Assembly: GCA_964531735.1 (NCBI GenBank)
Contig: CAZHGD010000143.1
Location: forward strand, 1 to 18,972
Reading direction: 5' to 3'
DNA from: CAZHGD01 sp964531735
GTDB taxonomy: Bacteria > Armatimonadota > UBA10988
Length of the DNA stretch: 18,972 bases
Shown one piece after another: positions 1 through 5,968 of this stretch. Within the stretch, counting starts at the first letter, position 1, and each line of letters opens with the position of its first letter. The translations under genes and the position numbers were made by a program. Under the pieces are notes generated by a model. The model was not told the origin of the DNA. It saw nothing but the letters and a program-made list of their open reading frames with translations, and searched no databases.

Positions 1-54
1 CGCGAAGGTGGTCACACGGTGGCTTCCGGCGTCGTGACCAAGGTCCTGGAGTAG
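1..54 (+). CDS. tuf: Elongation factor Tu, C-terminal end only (partial)
   Basis: Only the last 17 codons and a TAG stop are inside the window. They read REGGHTVASGVVTKVLE, which matches the conserved EF-Tu C-terminus (REGGRTVGAGVVTKI-type) of the third beta-barrel domain. EF-Tu delivers aminoacyl-tRNA to the ribosome as a GTP complex. The position directly before rpmG, tRNA-Trp, secE and nusG is the common bacterial order, which supports the call. Nothing can be said about the upstream part. Confidence 0.93.
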   Translation, partial: REGGHTVASGVVTKVLE

Positions 55-64
55 GAGCGGCATC

Positions 65-253
65 GTGGGGTCGAAGACCAAGGACGTCCGGATTGTCGTC
101 ACTCTCGAGTGCACCGAATGCCGGAAGGCAGAGCGCCCGGGCGTCAGTCGATACAGCACCACGAAGAACCGCCGGAACACCAGCGGTCGATTGGAGTTGA
201 AGAAGTACTGTAAGTACTGTCGGCAACACGCGCTGTTCCGCGAAACCCGCTAG
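65..253 (+). CDS. rpmG: 50S ribosomal protein L33, zinc-binding (C+) form
   Basis: This is a 62-residue basic protein of the large ribosomal subunit. Two cysteine pairs are visible, C16/C19 (CTEC) and C49/C52 (CKYC), which form the zinc ribbon of the C+ type of L33. The family core (VTLECTEC, SRYSTTKNRRNT, KKYCKYC) is intact. The start is a GTG ten bases after the tuf stop; the tuf tail and intervening bases (GTAGGAGCGG) contain a usable AGGAG ribosome-binding site. It is slightly longer than the usual 49-55 residues because of a short N-terminal extension. A C+ paralogue often coexists with a zinc-free C- copy induced under zinc limitation; no second copy is in this window. Confidence 0.95.
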   Translation: MGSKTKDVRIVVTLECTECRKAERPGVSRYSTTKNRRNTSGRLELKKYCKYCRQHALFRETR

Positions 254-270
254 GGCAGCGGAGCAGATCC

Positions 271-343
271 AGGCCTATAGCTCAATTGGTAGAGCACTGG
301 TCTCCAAAACCAGGGGTTGTCGGTTCGAGTCCGGCTGGGCCTG
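271..343 (+). tRNA. trnW: tRNA-Trp (anticodon CCA)
   Basis: A full cloverleaf can be drawn. The acceptor stem is AGGCCTA (271-277) with TGGGCCT (336-342), including one G-T pair, followed by discriminator G343, a known tryptophan identity base. The anticodon arm is CTGGT-CTCCAAA-ACCAG with anticodon CCA. The T arm carries GGTTCGAGTCC. The 3' CCA is not encoded (the next bases are TTC), so it must be added after transcription. The gene sits in line between rpmG and secE, a placement common in many bacterial phyla. Confidence 0.97.
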
Positions 344-379
344 TTCACCAACTTCATAGTAGACACGAGACCTGACGCC

Positions 380-613
380 ATGAGCAAGGCCGTCCCACCT
401 GGCACTACAAGCGGCAAGAAGCCGCGGGCTCGCTTCCTGCACGAGGTCGTGCTGGAGCTGCGCAAGGTCAAGTGGCCGACCCGACAGGATGTCGTCCAAC
501 TGACCGGCGTGGTGCTGACCACCATCGTCGTGGTCGGCATCTACGTGGCGGTGCTCGACTTCGGGGTTGGGAAAGTGTTCCAGAGCATCGGGATGTACGG
601 TTTCGGCCACTGA
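380..613 (+). CDS. secE: Protein translocase subunit SecE
   Basis: SecE is the clamp subunit of the SecYEG preprotein channel in the inner membrane. The 77-residue protein has the short single-TM architecture. It has a basic N-terminus, an amphipathic helix with the signature ELRKVKWPTRQDV (about residues 27-39), and one hydrophobic span VVLTTIVVVGIYVAVLDF (about 44-61). The open frame extends upstream to 317, but that would start inside tRNA-Trp. The ATG at 380 gives a protein of normal length and is chosen. It lies 15 bp before nusG, the standard secE-nusG pairing. Confidence 0.95.
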   Translation: MSKAVPPGTTSGKKPRARFLHEVVLELRKVKWPTRQDVVQLTGVVLTTIVVVGIYVAVLDFGVGKVFQSIGMYGFGH

Positions 614-628
614 GCGGGAGGGCTCGTC

Positions 629-1156
629 ATGTCGCAGCAGTGGTATGCCGTACACACCTTCACTGGGCAGGAAGACAAAGTCAAAACCATCATCCAGCGC
701 CTGGCCGGCTCGCATGGCATGTCCGAGCGGTTCACCGACATCTTCGTGCCGGTGGAGGAGGAGGTCTCCTCGGTTGGTGGCAAGAAGCGGGTGATCAAGC
801 GCAAGCTGTTCCCCGGCTACGTGTTCATCTGCATGGACCTGAACGACGACACGCAGCGGCTGGTGCAGAGCGCGGCCGGCGTGACGGGCTTCATGGGCGC
901 TGGAGGCGATCCGGCCCCGTTGAGCCGCGAGGAGGTGCGCAACCTCCTCAACATCCGCGAGAAGCCGGAGGAGGTGCAGACCTCGGGCTACGGCGTGGGC
1001 GAGGTGGTCCGCATCATCAGCGGCCCGTTTGCCGAGTTCATGGGCCGGATCGAAGACGTCAACCTCAACCGCGAGACGGTGCGGGTGATGATCAACATTT
1101 TTGGGCGCGACACCCCGGTGGAGCTGAAGTTCACTGAGGTCGAGCGCGAGGAGTAG
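629..1156 (+). CDS. nusG: Transcription termination/antitermination factor NusG
   Basis: This 175-residue protein has the two-domain form without an inserted domain II. The N-terminal NGN domain starts with WYAVHTFTGQED and contains the RNA-polymerase-binding stretch KRKLFPGYVFICMDL. The C-terminal KOW domain (about 124-150) reads GEVVRIISGPFAEFMGRIED. NusG binds elongating RNA polymerase, modulates pausing, and couples to Rho or ribosomal S10. A GGGAGGG sequence precedes the ATG. The gene ends five bases before rplK, so the two are almost certainly co-transcribed. Confidence 0.97.
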   Translation: MSQQWYAVHTFTGQEDKVKTIIQRLAGSHGMSERFTDIFVPVEEEVSSVGGKKRVIKRKLFPGYVFICMDLNDDTQRLVQSAAGVTGFMGAGGDPAPLSREEVRNLLNIREKPEEVQTSGYGVGEVVRIISGPFAEFMGRIEDVNLNRETVRVMINIFGRDTPVELKFTEVEREE

Positions 1157-1161
1157 GTGAC

Positions 1162-1614
1162 GTGGCCAAGAAGATTGTCGCCGAGGTGACCATCCAGATC
1201 CCGGCCGGGAAAGCGATGCCCGGTCCGCCGGTGGGTCCTTCGCTCGGTGCTTACGGCATCAACCTGCCGATGTTCATCAAGGAGTATAACGAGCGCAGCG
1301 TGCAGCAGTACGCTGAAGGCACGATTGTGCCGGCCAAGGTCACCATCTTCGGCGATCGCAGCTTCTCCTTTGAACTCAAGACCCCGCCGGCGGCGGTGTT
1401 GGTCAAGCAGGAACTCGGACTGCCCAAGGGCAGCGACAAAGCCAAAGAACAGGTCATCGGGACCATCACCCAGGCGCAACTGCGGAAGATCGCCGAAGTG
1501 AAGATGCCCGACCTGAACACCACCGACGTCGAGGCGGCGATGCGCATCATCGCCGGCACCTGCAAGCAGATGGGCGTCGTCGTGGAAGCTCCCGCGGAGG
1601 GCGAAAGTGGCTAA
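1162..1614 (+). CDS. rplK: 50S ribosomal protein L11
   Basis: L11 sits at the GTPase-associated centre of the large subunit and takes part in factor binding and the stringent response. The 150-residue protein shows the N-terminal IQIPAGKAMPGPPVGPSLG motif and the C-terminal rRNA-binding domain with MRIIAGTCKQMGV. The start is a GTG with GAGGAG eight bases upstream, inside the end of nusG. The end overlaps the start of rplA by eight bases, consistent with translational coupling of L11 and L1. Confidence 0.97.
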   Translation: MAKKIVAEVTIQIPAGKAMPGPPVGPSLGAYGINLPMFIKEYNERSVQQYAEGTIVPAKVTIFGDRSFSFELKTPPAAVLVKQELGLPKGSDKAKEQVIGTITQAQLRKIAEVKMPDLNTTDVEAAMRIIAGTCKQMGVVVEAPAEGESG

Positions 1615-2314
1615 GCATTCGCGCCGGTTCGACGCGCTCGCGCAAGGCGTCGACCGCAACAAGTTGTACACGGTCCAGGAGGCCATCGAGCAGGCCAAGG
1701 CCCTGGTCAACGCCAAGTTCGACGAGACGCTCGACGTCGCCATCTGCCTGGGCATCGATCCTCGGCAGAGCGACCAGAACGTCCGCGGCACGATCGTGCT
1801 GCCGCACGGCACCGGGCGCAAGATCAACGTGGCGGTCATCGCCGACGGCGCGGACGCCGATGCGGCGCGCGAAGCCGGCGCCGACACGGTTGGTGGCGAG
1901 GACCTGGTGGCGCAGATCGACGGCGGCTGGGGCGACTTCGACGTCCTGTGCGCGACGCCGGCGATGATGCGTGTGGTGGGGCGCCTGGGGCGCAAGCTCG
2001 GCCCCCGTATGCCGAACGCCAAGGCCGGCACCGTCGGCCCCGACATCGGCAAGATCGTGCGTGAGCTGAAGGCCGGTATGGTCCAGTACCGCAGCGACAA
2101 CCGCGGCGGTGTGGTGCGTTGCGGCTTCGGCAAGGCGTCGTTCACGGCCGAGCAACTGGTCGAGAACTTCAACGCGCTGCTCGGCGCGGTCATCCGGGCG
2201 AAGCCCGCGGCCGCCAAGGGCCAGTATGTCAAGAAGGTCGTGGTCTGCTCGACCATGGGGCCGGCGTTCAAGCTGGACCTGGCCGACGTGACCGCCCAGG
2301 CGCGCGTCGCCTAG
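1607..2314 (+). CDS. rplA: 50S ribosomal protein L1
   Basis: L1 forms the mobile stalk at the E site and is often the translational repressor of rplKA. The protein is 235 residues, normal for the family. The KNVRGTIVLPHGTGR-like segment is present as NVRGTIVLPHGTGRKINVAV, the core is GRLGRKLGPRMPNAKAGTVG (about 125-144), and the end is KVVVCSTMGPAFKLD. The GTG start at 1607 lies within the last codons of rplK, with a GGAGGG sequence upstream. The following bases lead into the L10 leader rather than directly into rplJ. Confidence 0.97.
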   Translation: MAKHSRRFDALAQGVDRNKLYTVQEAIEQAKALVNAKFDETLDVAICLGIDPRQSDQNVRGTIVLPHGTGRKINVAVIADGADADAAREAGADTVGGEDLVAQIDGGWGDFDVLCATPAMMRVVGRLGRKLGPRMPNAKAGTVGPDIGKIVRELKAGMVQYRSDNRGGVVRCGFGKASFTAEQLVENFNALLGAVIRAKPAAAKGQYVKKVVVCSTMGPAFKLDLADVTAQARVA

Positions 2315-2342
2315 GAGTAGCCTAGCGTGCTGGCCTGACAAC

Positions 2343-2449
2343 CAGGTGTGTGCCGGACCCGAGACCGCAGGTGCATCATGCCCAAGGCCCGTTCAGGGCG
2401 CCTGCCTAGGTTCAGGCGGACCGCCTCCTTCCGGGGCGTGTCAGCGTTG
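2343..2449 (+). promoter_or_regulatory. L10-type ribosomal protein leader of rplJL
   Basis: The rplA-rplJ gap is 188 bases and holds the conserved pieces of the L10 leader: GAGACCGCAGGTG (2361-2373) and, further on, GCGCCTGCCTAGGTTCAGGC (from 2399). In known leaders these elements fold into the kink-turn site bound by the L10(L12)4 complex, which represses its own operon. A short inverted repeat AGGC/GCCT lies at 2414-2426. Recognition is by conserved sequence blocks and position; no covariance search was possible here. Confidence 0.75.
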
Positions 2450-2477
2450 ACCACCGGCGGTCTCGTCGGTGGTTTTT
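2450..2477 (+). terminator. Intrinsic terminator/attenuator in the rplJ leader
   Basis: ACCACCG (2450-2456) pairs perfectly with CGGTGGT (2467-2473) and is followed at once by TTTTGTTTG. This is the only hairpin in the window with a good U-tract. It lies between the L10 leader and the rplJ ribosome-binding site (AAGGAG, 2491-2496), so it must be read through for rplJL expression. This fits transcription attenuation. The loop GCGGTCTCG (2457-2465) is the exact reverse complement of CGAGACCGC at 2360-2368, which offers a competing fold. Confidence 0.8.
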
Positions 2478-2502
2478 GTTTGTTGCCCGAAAGGAGTCCC
2501 CG

Positions 2503-3048
2503 ATGCCCACTTCAAGGGCCAGGAAAGAGGAGCTCGTCGAGATCCTAACGGAGGCGTTCGGGGCCTGCCAGTCCGCGGTGTTCGTTGACTACCGCGGGCT
2601 GACGGTCAAGGACCTCCAGAAGATCCGCCGTGAGCTCAAAGCCGAGGGATGCCGGTTCATGGTGGCCAAGAACACCTTGACCCGCATCGCCCTCGAGCGC
2701 AACGAGTTGTCGCTGACCGACGAGCAGGGCGTCAGCCATGAGGCCCTGTGCGAAGGCCTGAGCGCCATCGCGTTCGGCTTCGAGAAGCCGGCCGCCGCCG
2801 CCTCGGTGCTGGTCAAGCTGGCCACCGACTTCCCGCAGTTGCAGTTCAAGGGCGGGTTCTATGGCCGCGTGCCGGTGAGCGGTGACCTCGGTGTCAAGCG
2901 CATCGCCAGCATGCGGTCGAAGGAGGACGCGCTGTCCGACCTCGTCCGCATCCTCAAGGGCGCGCCGAGCCGGATCCGCCAGGTCGCGGCCACGACGCCG
3001 CAGAAGCTCGTGGCGCTGAAGCGCCTGTTGGCCGAGGAAGCCGCCTGA
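2503..3048 (+). CDS. rplJ: 50S ribosomal protein L10
   Basis: L10 anchors the L7/L12 dimers to the ribosomal stalk and, with L12, autoregulates its operon through the upstream leader. The 181-residue protein has the family N-terminus (RKEELVEILTEAF), the VFVDYRGLTVKDLQKIRRELK segment and VAKNTLTRIALE. A C-terminal helix for L12 binding ends in LKRLLAEE. A TTG at 2476 is in frame but lies within the terminator U-tract. The ATG at 2503 has AAGGAG seven bases upstream and is chosen. Confidence 0.96.
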   Translation: MPTSRARKEELVEILTEAFGACQSAVFVDYRGLTVKDLQKIRRELKAEGCRFMVAKNTLTRIALERNELSLTDEQGVSHEALCEGLSAIAFGFEKPAAAASVLVKLATDFPQLQFKGGFYGRVPVSGDLGVKRIASMRSKEDALSDLVRILKGAPSRIRQVAATTPQKLVALKRLLAEEAA

Positions 3049-3085
3049 CGCGGCGCCTTGTGACCCCGATCATTAGGAGAGAATC

Positions 3086-3481
3086 ATGTCCGTTGACGAA
3101 ATCGTTGCCGCTCTGAAGGAGCTCACTCTGGCGCAGGCCGAGGAACTGGTCGAGAAGCTCACCGAAGCCTTCCCGAAGCTGGCTGAGATGCCCGCGGGTG
3201 GCGTCATGATGATGGGCCCGGCCGGTGACGGCGGCGGCGCCGCTCCGGTGGACGAAGAGCCGACCGAGTTCAACCTGGTGCTGACCGGTATCGGTGACCA
3301 GAAGGTCCAGGTCATCAAGGCCGTCCGCGAGTTCACCGACCTCGGTCTGAAAGAGGCCAAGGAAGCCGTTGAGGGCGCGCCCTGCAACGTGCTCGAAGCC
3401 GTCGAGAAGGCCGTTGCCGAAGCCGCCAAGGAGAAGCTGGTGGCTGCCGGCGCGACCTGCGAGATCAAGCCGGCCAACTGA
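3086..3481 (+). CDS. rplL: 50S ribosomal protein L7/L12
   Basis: L7/L12 is the multimeric stalk protein that recruits translational GTPases. The 131-residue protein has an N-terminal dimerisation helix region (DEIVAALKELTLAQAEELVEKL), an Ala/Gly/Pro hinge (about 46-57), and a C-terminal domain with KVQVIKAVREFTDLGLKEAK. An AGGAGA ribosome-binding site precedes the ATG. In most bacteria rpoB follows directly; here a strong hairpin and a convergent gene follow instead. Confidence 0.97.
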   Translation: MSVDEIVAALKELTLAQAEELVEKLTEAFPKLAEMPAGGVMMMGPAGDGGGAAPVDEEPTEFNLVLTGIGDQKVQVIKAVREFTDLGLKEAKEAVEGAPCNVLEAVEKAVAEAAKEKLVAAGATCEIKPAN

Positions 3482-3500
3482 CCCCGGCGTCGTTTGCACT

Positions 3501-3534
3501 CAGAGGGCCGAGCCGCCACAGGCTCGGCCCTCTG
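3501..3534. terminator. Perfect 14-bp hairpin between rplL and a convergent gene
   Basis: CAGAGGGCCGAGCC (3501-3514) pairs without mismatch with GGCTCGGCCCTCTG (3521-3534) around a six-base loop. It starts 20 bases after the rplL stop and lies 15 bases from the 3' end of the convergent methyltransferase gene, so it can act on both strands. No T-run follows on either strand. Confidence 0.75.
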
Positions 3535-3548
3535 TGCGTCGCGAGCCC

Positions 3549-4277
3549 CTAACGGCGCGTGGCCACCACGACCAGCGTGCTGTGGCCACGCCAGCGCCGC
3601 CTCATGCTCCAGCCGCCGTACAGGCCCACCTCGCCGAACACACCGCCGGCCCGCAACTGCCGTTCGACCCAGCCGGGTGTCAGCCGCCGCTGGCGCTGCC
3701 AACTCGAGCACCGTCCGCCCTGCTCGCCATCGCGCCAGTCGAGCTGGAGGGTCCAGGCGAAGACATCCGCGCCGTCCGGTGCGGCCGCCGTCGCCGTGGC
3801 GCTGACCCTGAGAGAGCCCTCCTCGACGTGCCAGGAGCGGTCCTGGGCATCGTCCTGGTCGGCCAGGGCGAACTCCAGCACGATGGCGCCCCGTGGGTTC
3901 AGCGCCGTAGCGGCACAGGCCAGTCCCGCGGCCCAGTCGCCCTCGTTGAGCAGGTACGCGAAGGTACTGAGGGGACAGTACACCAGGTCGACGGGCGCGG
4001 GGAGCGTGTAGCCGCGCAGGTCGGCCTCGAGGCGGTGGAGCGCGGGTGCCACGTCGGCGAGATAGGCCAGCGCCGCGACATCATGGTCGAGCGCCCAGAC
4101 CTCGAGCCCGCGCCGTGCCAACAGCCGGCCATGCCCGGCCGGTCCGGCGCCGAGTTCGAGGGCGCTACGCGGCGGGTAGCCCAGGGAGCGCTCGGCCGCC
4201 GCCACCAGGAAGTCGCACTCCGCCGCCAGGTTGCGGTAGGAGTAGGCCAGTTCGTAGGCGGCGAGGGGGTGGTTCAT
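3549..4277 (-). CDS. Class I SAM-dependent methyltransferase
   Basis: This 242-residue protein has a seven-beta-strand methyltransferase fold. Motif I is ALELGAGPAGHG (39-50), the acidic residue of motif II is in WALDHD (61-66), and EADLRG (84-89) fits motif III. Motif IV is DLVYCPLSTFAYLLN (97-111), and LNPRGAIVLEF follows. The substrate cannot be read from the sequence; the Tyr-rich start (AYELAYSYRNLAAECDFL) resembles small-molecule methyltransferases. The ATG has GGAGGTG six to seven bases upstream. It stands alone, convergent with rplL and divergent from the cold-shock gene across a 446-bp gap. Confidence 0.85.
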   Translation of the reverse strand: MNHPLAAYELAYSYRNLAAECDFLVAAAERSLGYPPRSALELGAGPAGHGRLLARRGLEVWALDHDVAALAYLADVAPALHRLEADLRGYTLPAPVDLVYCPLSTFAYLLNEGDWAAGLACAATALNPRGAIVLEFALADQDDAQDRSWHVEEGSLRVSATATAAAPDGADVFAWTLQLDWRDGEQGGRCSSWQRQRRLTPGWVERQLRAGGVFGEVGLYGGWSMRRRWRGHSTLVVVATRR

Positions 4278-4723
4278 CAGATGACACCTCCGGGCCTGCG
4301 GTTGGCTCTGCCGCGACTGGCGGCGCCCGAGTCGGACGAAGTCCAGGAGCCAAACGAGGCAGGCTTACGTGGGCAATGTTGAGATTCTGTGAACAGATGG
4401 TGACGTGCCGATATGTTGCCGGGCGGGCTCGACCGGCCCCCTGATCTGGCGCGCAACCAGGCTCTGCGAGCGCAGTTGCGCGGTTGTAGCGCGGGCGGAC
4501 AGGGGCGCGTCAGGGGGTGTCCGACCGGCGGGAACCAGTACCTCATGGCGACCATTTGGGCCTCAAGTTTCATATGGGGAAACCACCGGACCGGCGGACC
4601 GGTTGCGCCCCGCTTGCGTGGGCGCATAGAATTATCGCGCAGTAGTCGGGCCTGCGCCGTGTTGCAGTCGAGAACACGGGGCCGTACGGGGCGTGCGGCA
4701 GGGCGCGGCAGAAGGAAACCAGG
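4278..4723. other. Long divergent intergenic region upstream of the cold-shock gene
   Basis: The 446 bases between the divergent methyltransferase and cold-shock genes contain no convincing gene on either strand; the frames present are short and compositionally unlike proteins. A perfect tandem 8-mer, CGGACCGG twice (4587-4602), abuts a possible -35 box at 4603. Relatively AT-rich patches lie at 4556-4580 and 4626-4636. Cold-shock genes often have long, structured 5' leaders, so part of this stretch may be untranslated RNA. Confidence 0.5.
4603..4632 (+). promoter_or_regulatory. Possible sigma-70-type promoter of the cold-shock gene
   Basis: TTGCGC (4603-4608) and TAGAAT (4627-4632) are separated by 18 bases. 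The -10 matches TATAAT at five of six positions and the -35 at four of six. Transcription would begin near 4640, leaving a leader of roughly 85 bases before the ATG at 4724. The assignment rests on sequence match and position only. Confidence 0.4.
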
Positions 4724-4930
4724 ATGTTGACTGGCAAGGTGAAGTGGTTCAACGACCAAAAGGGGTACGGGTTCATCGAACAAGAGGACGGCGGTCAAGA
4801 CGTGTTCGTCCACTACTCGGTCATCACGGTGCCGGGTTACAAGACGCTGGTTGAAGGCCAGGAAGTCGAGTACGAGTTGTCCGATGAGGGTCGTGGTCCG
4901 CGAGCCACGGCGGTGGTGCCTCGGGCCTGA
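4724..4930 (+). CDS. Cold-shock domain protein (CspA family)
   Basis: This 68-residue single cold-shock domain binds single-stranded RNA and DNA and is thought to melt RNA structure at low temperature. GKVKWFNDQKGYGFI carries RNP1 (KGYGFI), VFVHYSVI carries RNP2, and the end GPRATAVVP is typical. RNP2 has Tyr where most members have Phe (VFVHFS), a conservative change. AGAAGGAAACCAGG precedes the ATG as ribosome-binding site. The gene is monocistronic by layout. Confidence 0.95.
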   Translation: MLTGKVKWFNDQKGYGFIEQEDGGQDVFVHYSVITVPGYKTLVEGQEVEYELSDEGRGPRATAVVPRA

Positions 4931-4978
4931 GACGCGTGGTGGCGGCGTGACGTTCGCCGGCGGCAGACGGTGGTGCGC

Positions 4979-5203
4979 CTAGAAGTGGCGCTTCATCAGC
5001 TTGGCGAAGTTGACGTTGGCATTGACGTCGAGATCCTCGAAGCTCTCCACGATGCGGAGTTGCTCGTCGCACTCCAACGCCTTGCGGCGCAGGTAGGCGA
5101 TGACGTCGTCGCGCGTCTGATTGGGGAACCGTCCGAGGACCTGCCGCGGCGTCTCGGCGATGATGGTTCCATCCTCGCGCTCGGTCAGCTTGATGATCAG
5201 CAT
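4979..5203 (-). CDS. Small hypothetical protein, 74 residues
   Basis: The family is not recognised. The protein begins MLIIKLTEREDGTIIAE, probably beta-strands. An acidic/basic helical part follows (TRDDVIAYLRRKALECDEQLRIV), then a tail DVNANVNFAKLMKRHF. It has no membrane span and no signal peptide and carries a single cysteine. The frame opens further upstream to 5263, but that start would lie in the promoter at 5235-5263. The ATG at 5203 has GGAGGAAG just upstream and is chosen. Gene reality is supported by the ribosome-binding site, the promoter and amino-acid composition. It is convergent with the cold-shock gene. Confidence 0.72.
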   Translation of the reverse strand: MLIIKLTEREDGTIIAETPRQVLGRFPNQTRDDVIAYLRRKALECDEQLRIVESFEDLDVNANVNFAKLMKRHF

Positions 5204-5234
5204 CGCGCTTCCTCCGGCCCACCCGACTGAGGTC

Positions 5235-5263
5235 AGCATAGCACCGGGTTGGAGGGCGGTCAA
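5235..5263 (-). promoter_or_regulatory. Sigma-70-type promoter of the 74-residue protein gene
   Basis: Read on the minus strand, TTGACC (5263-5258) and TATGCT (5240-5235) are separated by exactly 17 bases. The -35 matches the consensus at five of six positions and the -10 at four of six. The start would fall near 5228, leaving a leader of about 25 bases that contains GGAGGAAG before the ATG at 5203. Confidence 0.65.
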
Positions 5264-5352
5264 CGCGGTGGCCGGCGGTCGACCCGAGTCTGGTGGCGGC
5301 CATCCGAGCGCCGGCTGGCCGGCGCGCCCGGTCGCGGGCAGCCGGCGTGACT

Positions 5353-5377
5353 GCCCGGCGCCAGAGCAGCGCCGGGC
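5353..5377. terminator. Hairpin downstream of the LysM gene
   Basis: GCCCGGCGC (5353-5361) pairs perfectly with GCGCCGGGC (5369-5377) around a seven-base loop. On the minus strand it lies 70 bases after the LysM gene stop and before the next minus-strand promoter, so it is a plausible terminator. It has no T-run. The rest of 5264-5446 shows nothing else. Confidence 0.4.
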
Positions 5378-5446
5378 GCTGCGCGGTTGGGCCGCGGCTT
5401 GGCAAACCCCGGCCCAAGCGGTAGACTACCGACTCAAGACCAGAGG

Positions 5447-5830
5447 TCAGCGGCTGACCGTGTAGGTCAGGCTGGCCGGTGGGTCGGTGTGGACCGTGGC
5501 GCGACGGGCAAAGCCGGCGGGATCGGAGAGCGCGCTCTTGTATGCGACAGGGCCGAGCGGCAGCAGTAGCGCTTGTCCTGGCTGCAGCCGCGCGCGGGTC
5601 AGGCCGTTGAGCCGCTGGACGACCCAGACCAGCTCGCGCCGGTCGGCGTCCGGCACGCCACAGCGCGCCGACAAGGCCCAGAGCGTATCGCCTGCCTGGA
5701 CCACGACGCGGCGAGCCGGCGTGGTCGTCGGCGCACCCCGGCGCGAGGCGGCGGTGGCCGCCGTCAGCGACAAGGCCACCAAGGCCACCAGGCCCACTCG
5801 GCGAGTGCGGTTGCGGCGTGCTCTGGCCAT
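5447..5830 (-). CDS. Membrane-anchored or secreted single-LysM protein, YneA-like
   Basis: This 127-residue protein has a very basic N-terminus (MARARRNRTRR) and a hydrophobic segment VGLVALVALSLTAATAA (12-28) that is a signal peptide or anchor. One LysM domain (42-91) follows, with VVVQAGDTLWALSARCGVP at its start and LQPGQALLLP at its end. LysM binds peptidoglycan. The size and layout (short N-terminal span plus one LysM) resemble YneA of Bacillus subtilis, an SOS-induced division suppressor. The C-terminal 35 residues are unassigned. The ATG has GGGGAGAA upstream. Regulation by LexA is suggested by the sites at 5861-5903. A generic peptidoglycan-binding role is the alternative. Confidence 0.82.
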   Translation of the reverse strand: MARARRNRTRRVGLVALVALSLTAATAASRRGAPTTTPARRVVVQAGDTLWALSARCGVPDADRRELVWVVQRLNGLTRARLQPGQALLLPLGPVAYKSALSDPAGFARRATVHTDPPASLTYTVSR

Positions 5831-5848
5831 GACTGCTTCTCCCCGGCG

Positions 5849-5877
5849 TTCATCTGTTTGCGAACGCCTGTTGTCAT
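5849..5877 (-). promoter_or_regulatory. Possible promoter of the LysM gene
   Basis: On the minus strand ATGACA (5877-5872) is a five-of-six match to the -35 consensus. A 17-base spacer leads to GATGAA (5854-5849), a weak -10. The weaker LexA-like site (5861-5874) fills the spacer and touches the -35, a usual operator position. The weak -10 keeps confidence low. Confidence 0.35.
5861..5874. promoter_or_regulatory. Weaker LexA-like box
   Basis: CGAACGCCTGTTGT keeps the CGAAC-N4-GTT core but departs from the Bacillus-type consensus CGAACRNRYGTTYC at three positions. It lies 29 bp from the perfect box at 5890 and 31 bp upstream of the LysM gene ATG. It may be a second operator half of a cooperative pair, or chance. 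Confidence 0.4.
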
Positions 5878-5889
5878 GGACAGTCGGTG

Positions 5890-5903
5890 CGAACAGGTGT
5901 TTC
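5890..5903. promoter_or_regulatory. LexA (SOS) box, perfect match to Gram-positive consensus
   Basis: CGAACAGGTGTTTC fits CGAACRNRYGTTYC, the DinR/LexA operator of Bacillus subtilis, at all 14 positions. It lies in the divergent gap between the LysM gene (start 5830, minus) and purQ (start 5969, plus), 60 bp upstream of the LysM ATG. Control of the LysM gene is the likelier reading because YneA-type genes are known LexA targets. Confidence 0.7.
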
Positions 5904-5968
5904 AGATCGGGTTCGAGAGTCTCCGGTTGGCGGCAGAGCGCCTTGGCGAACGGATGAGGATGGCGGCG

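Noticed and set aside
317..379. Upstream start for secE at 317
   Set aside because: It would begin inside the tRNA-Trp gene and give an N-terminal extension unlike the family.
988..2271. A 427-codon minus-strand open frame over nusG-rplK-rplA
   Set aside because: Antisense to three certain ribosomal/transcription genes; composition is that of a shadow frame.
3369..4382. A 337-codon plus-strand open frame opposite the methyltransferase
   Set aside because: It begins inside rplL out of frame, runs through the perfect hairpin and is antisense to a protein with clear methyltransferase motifs.
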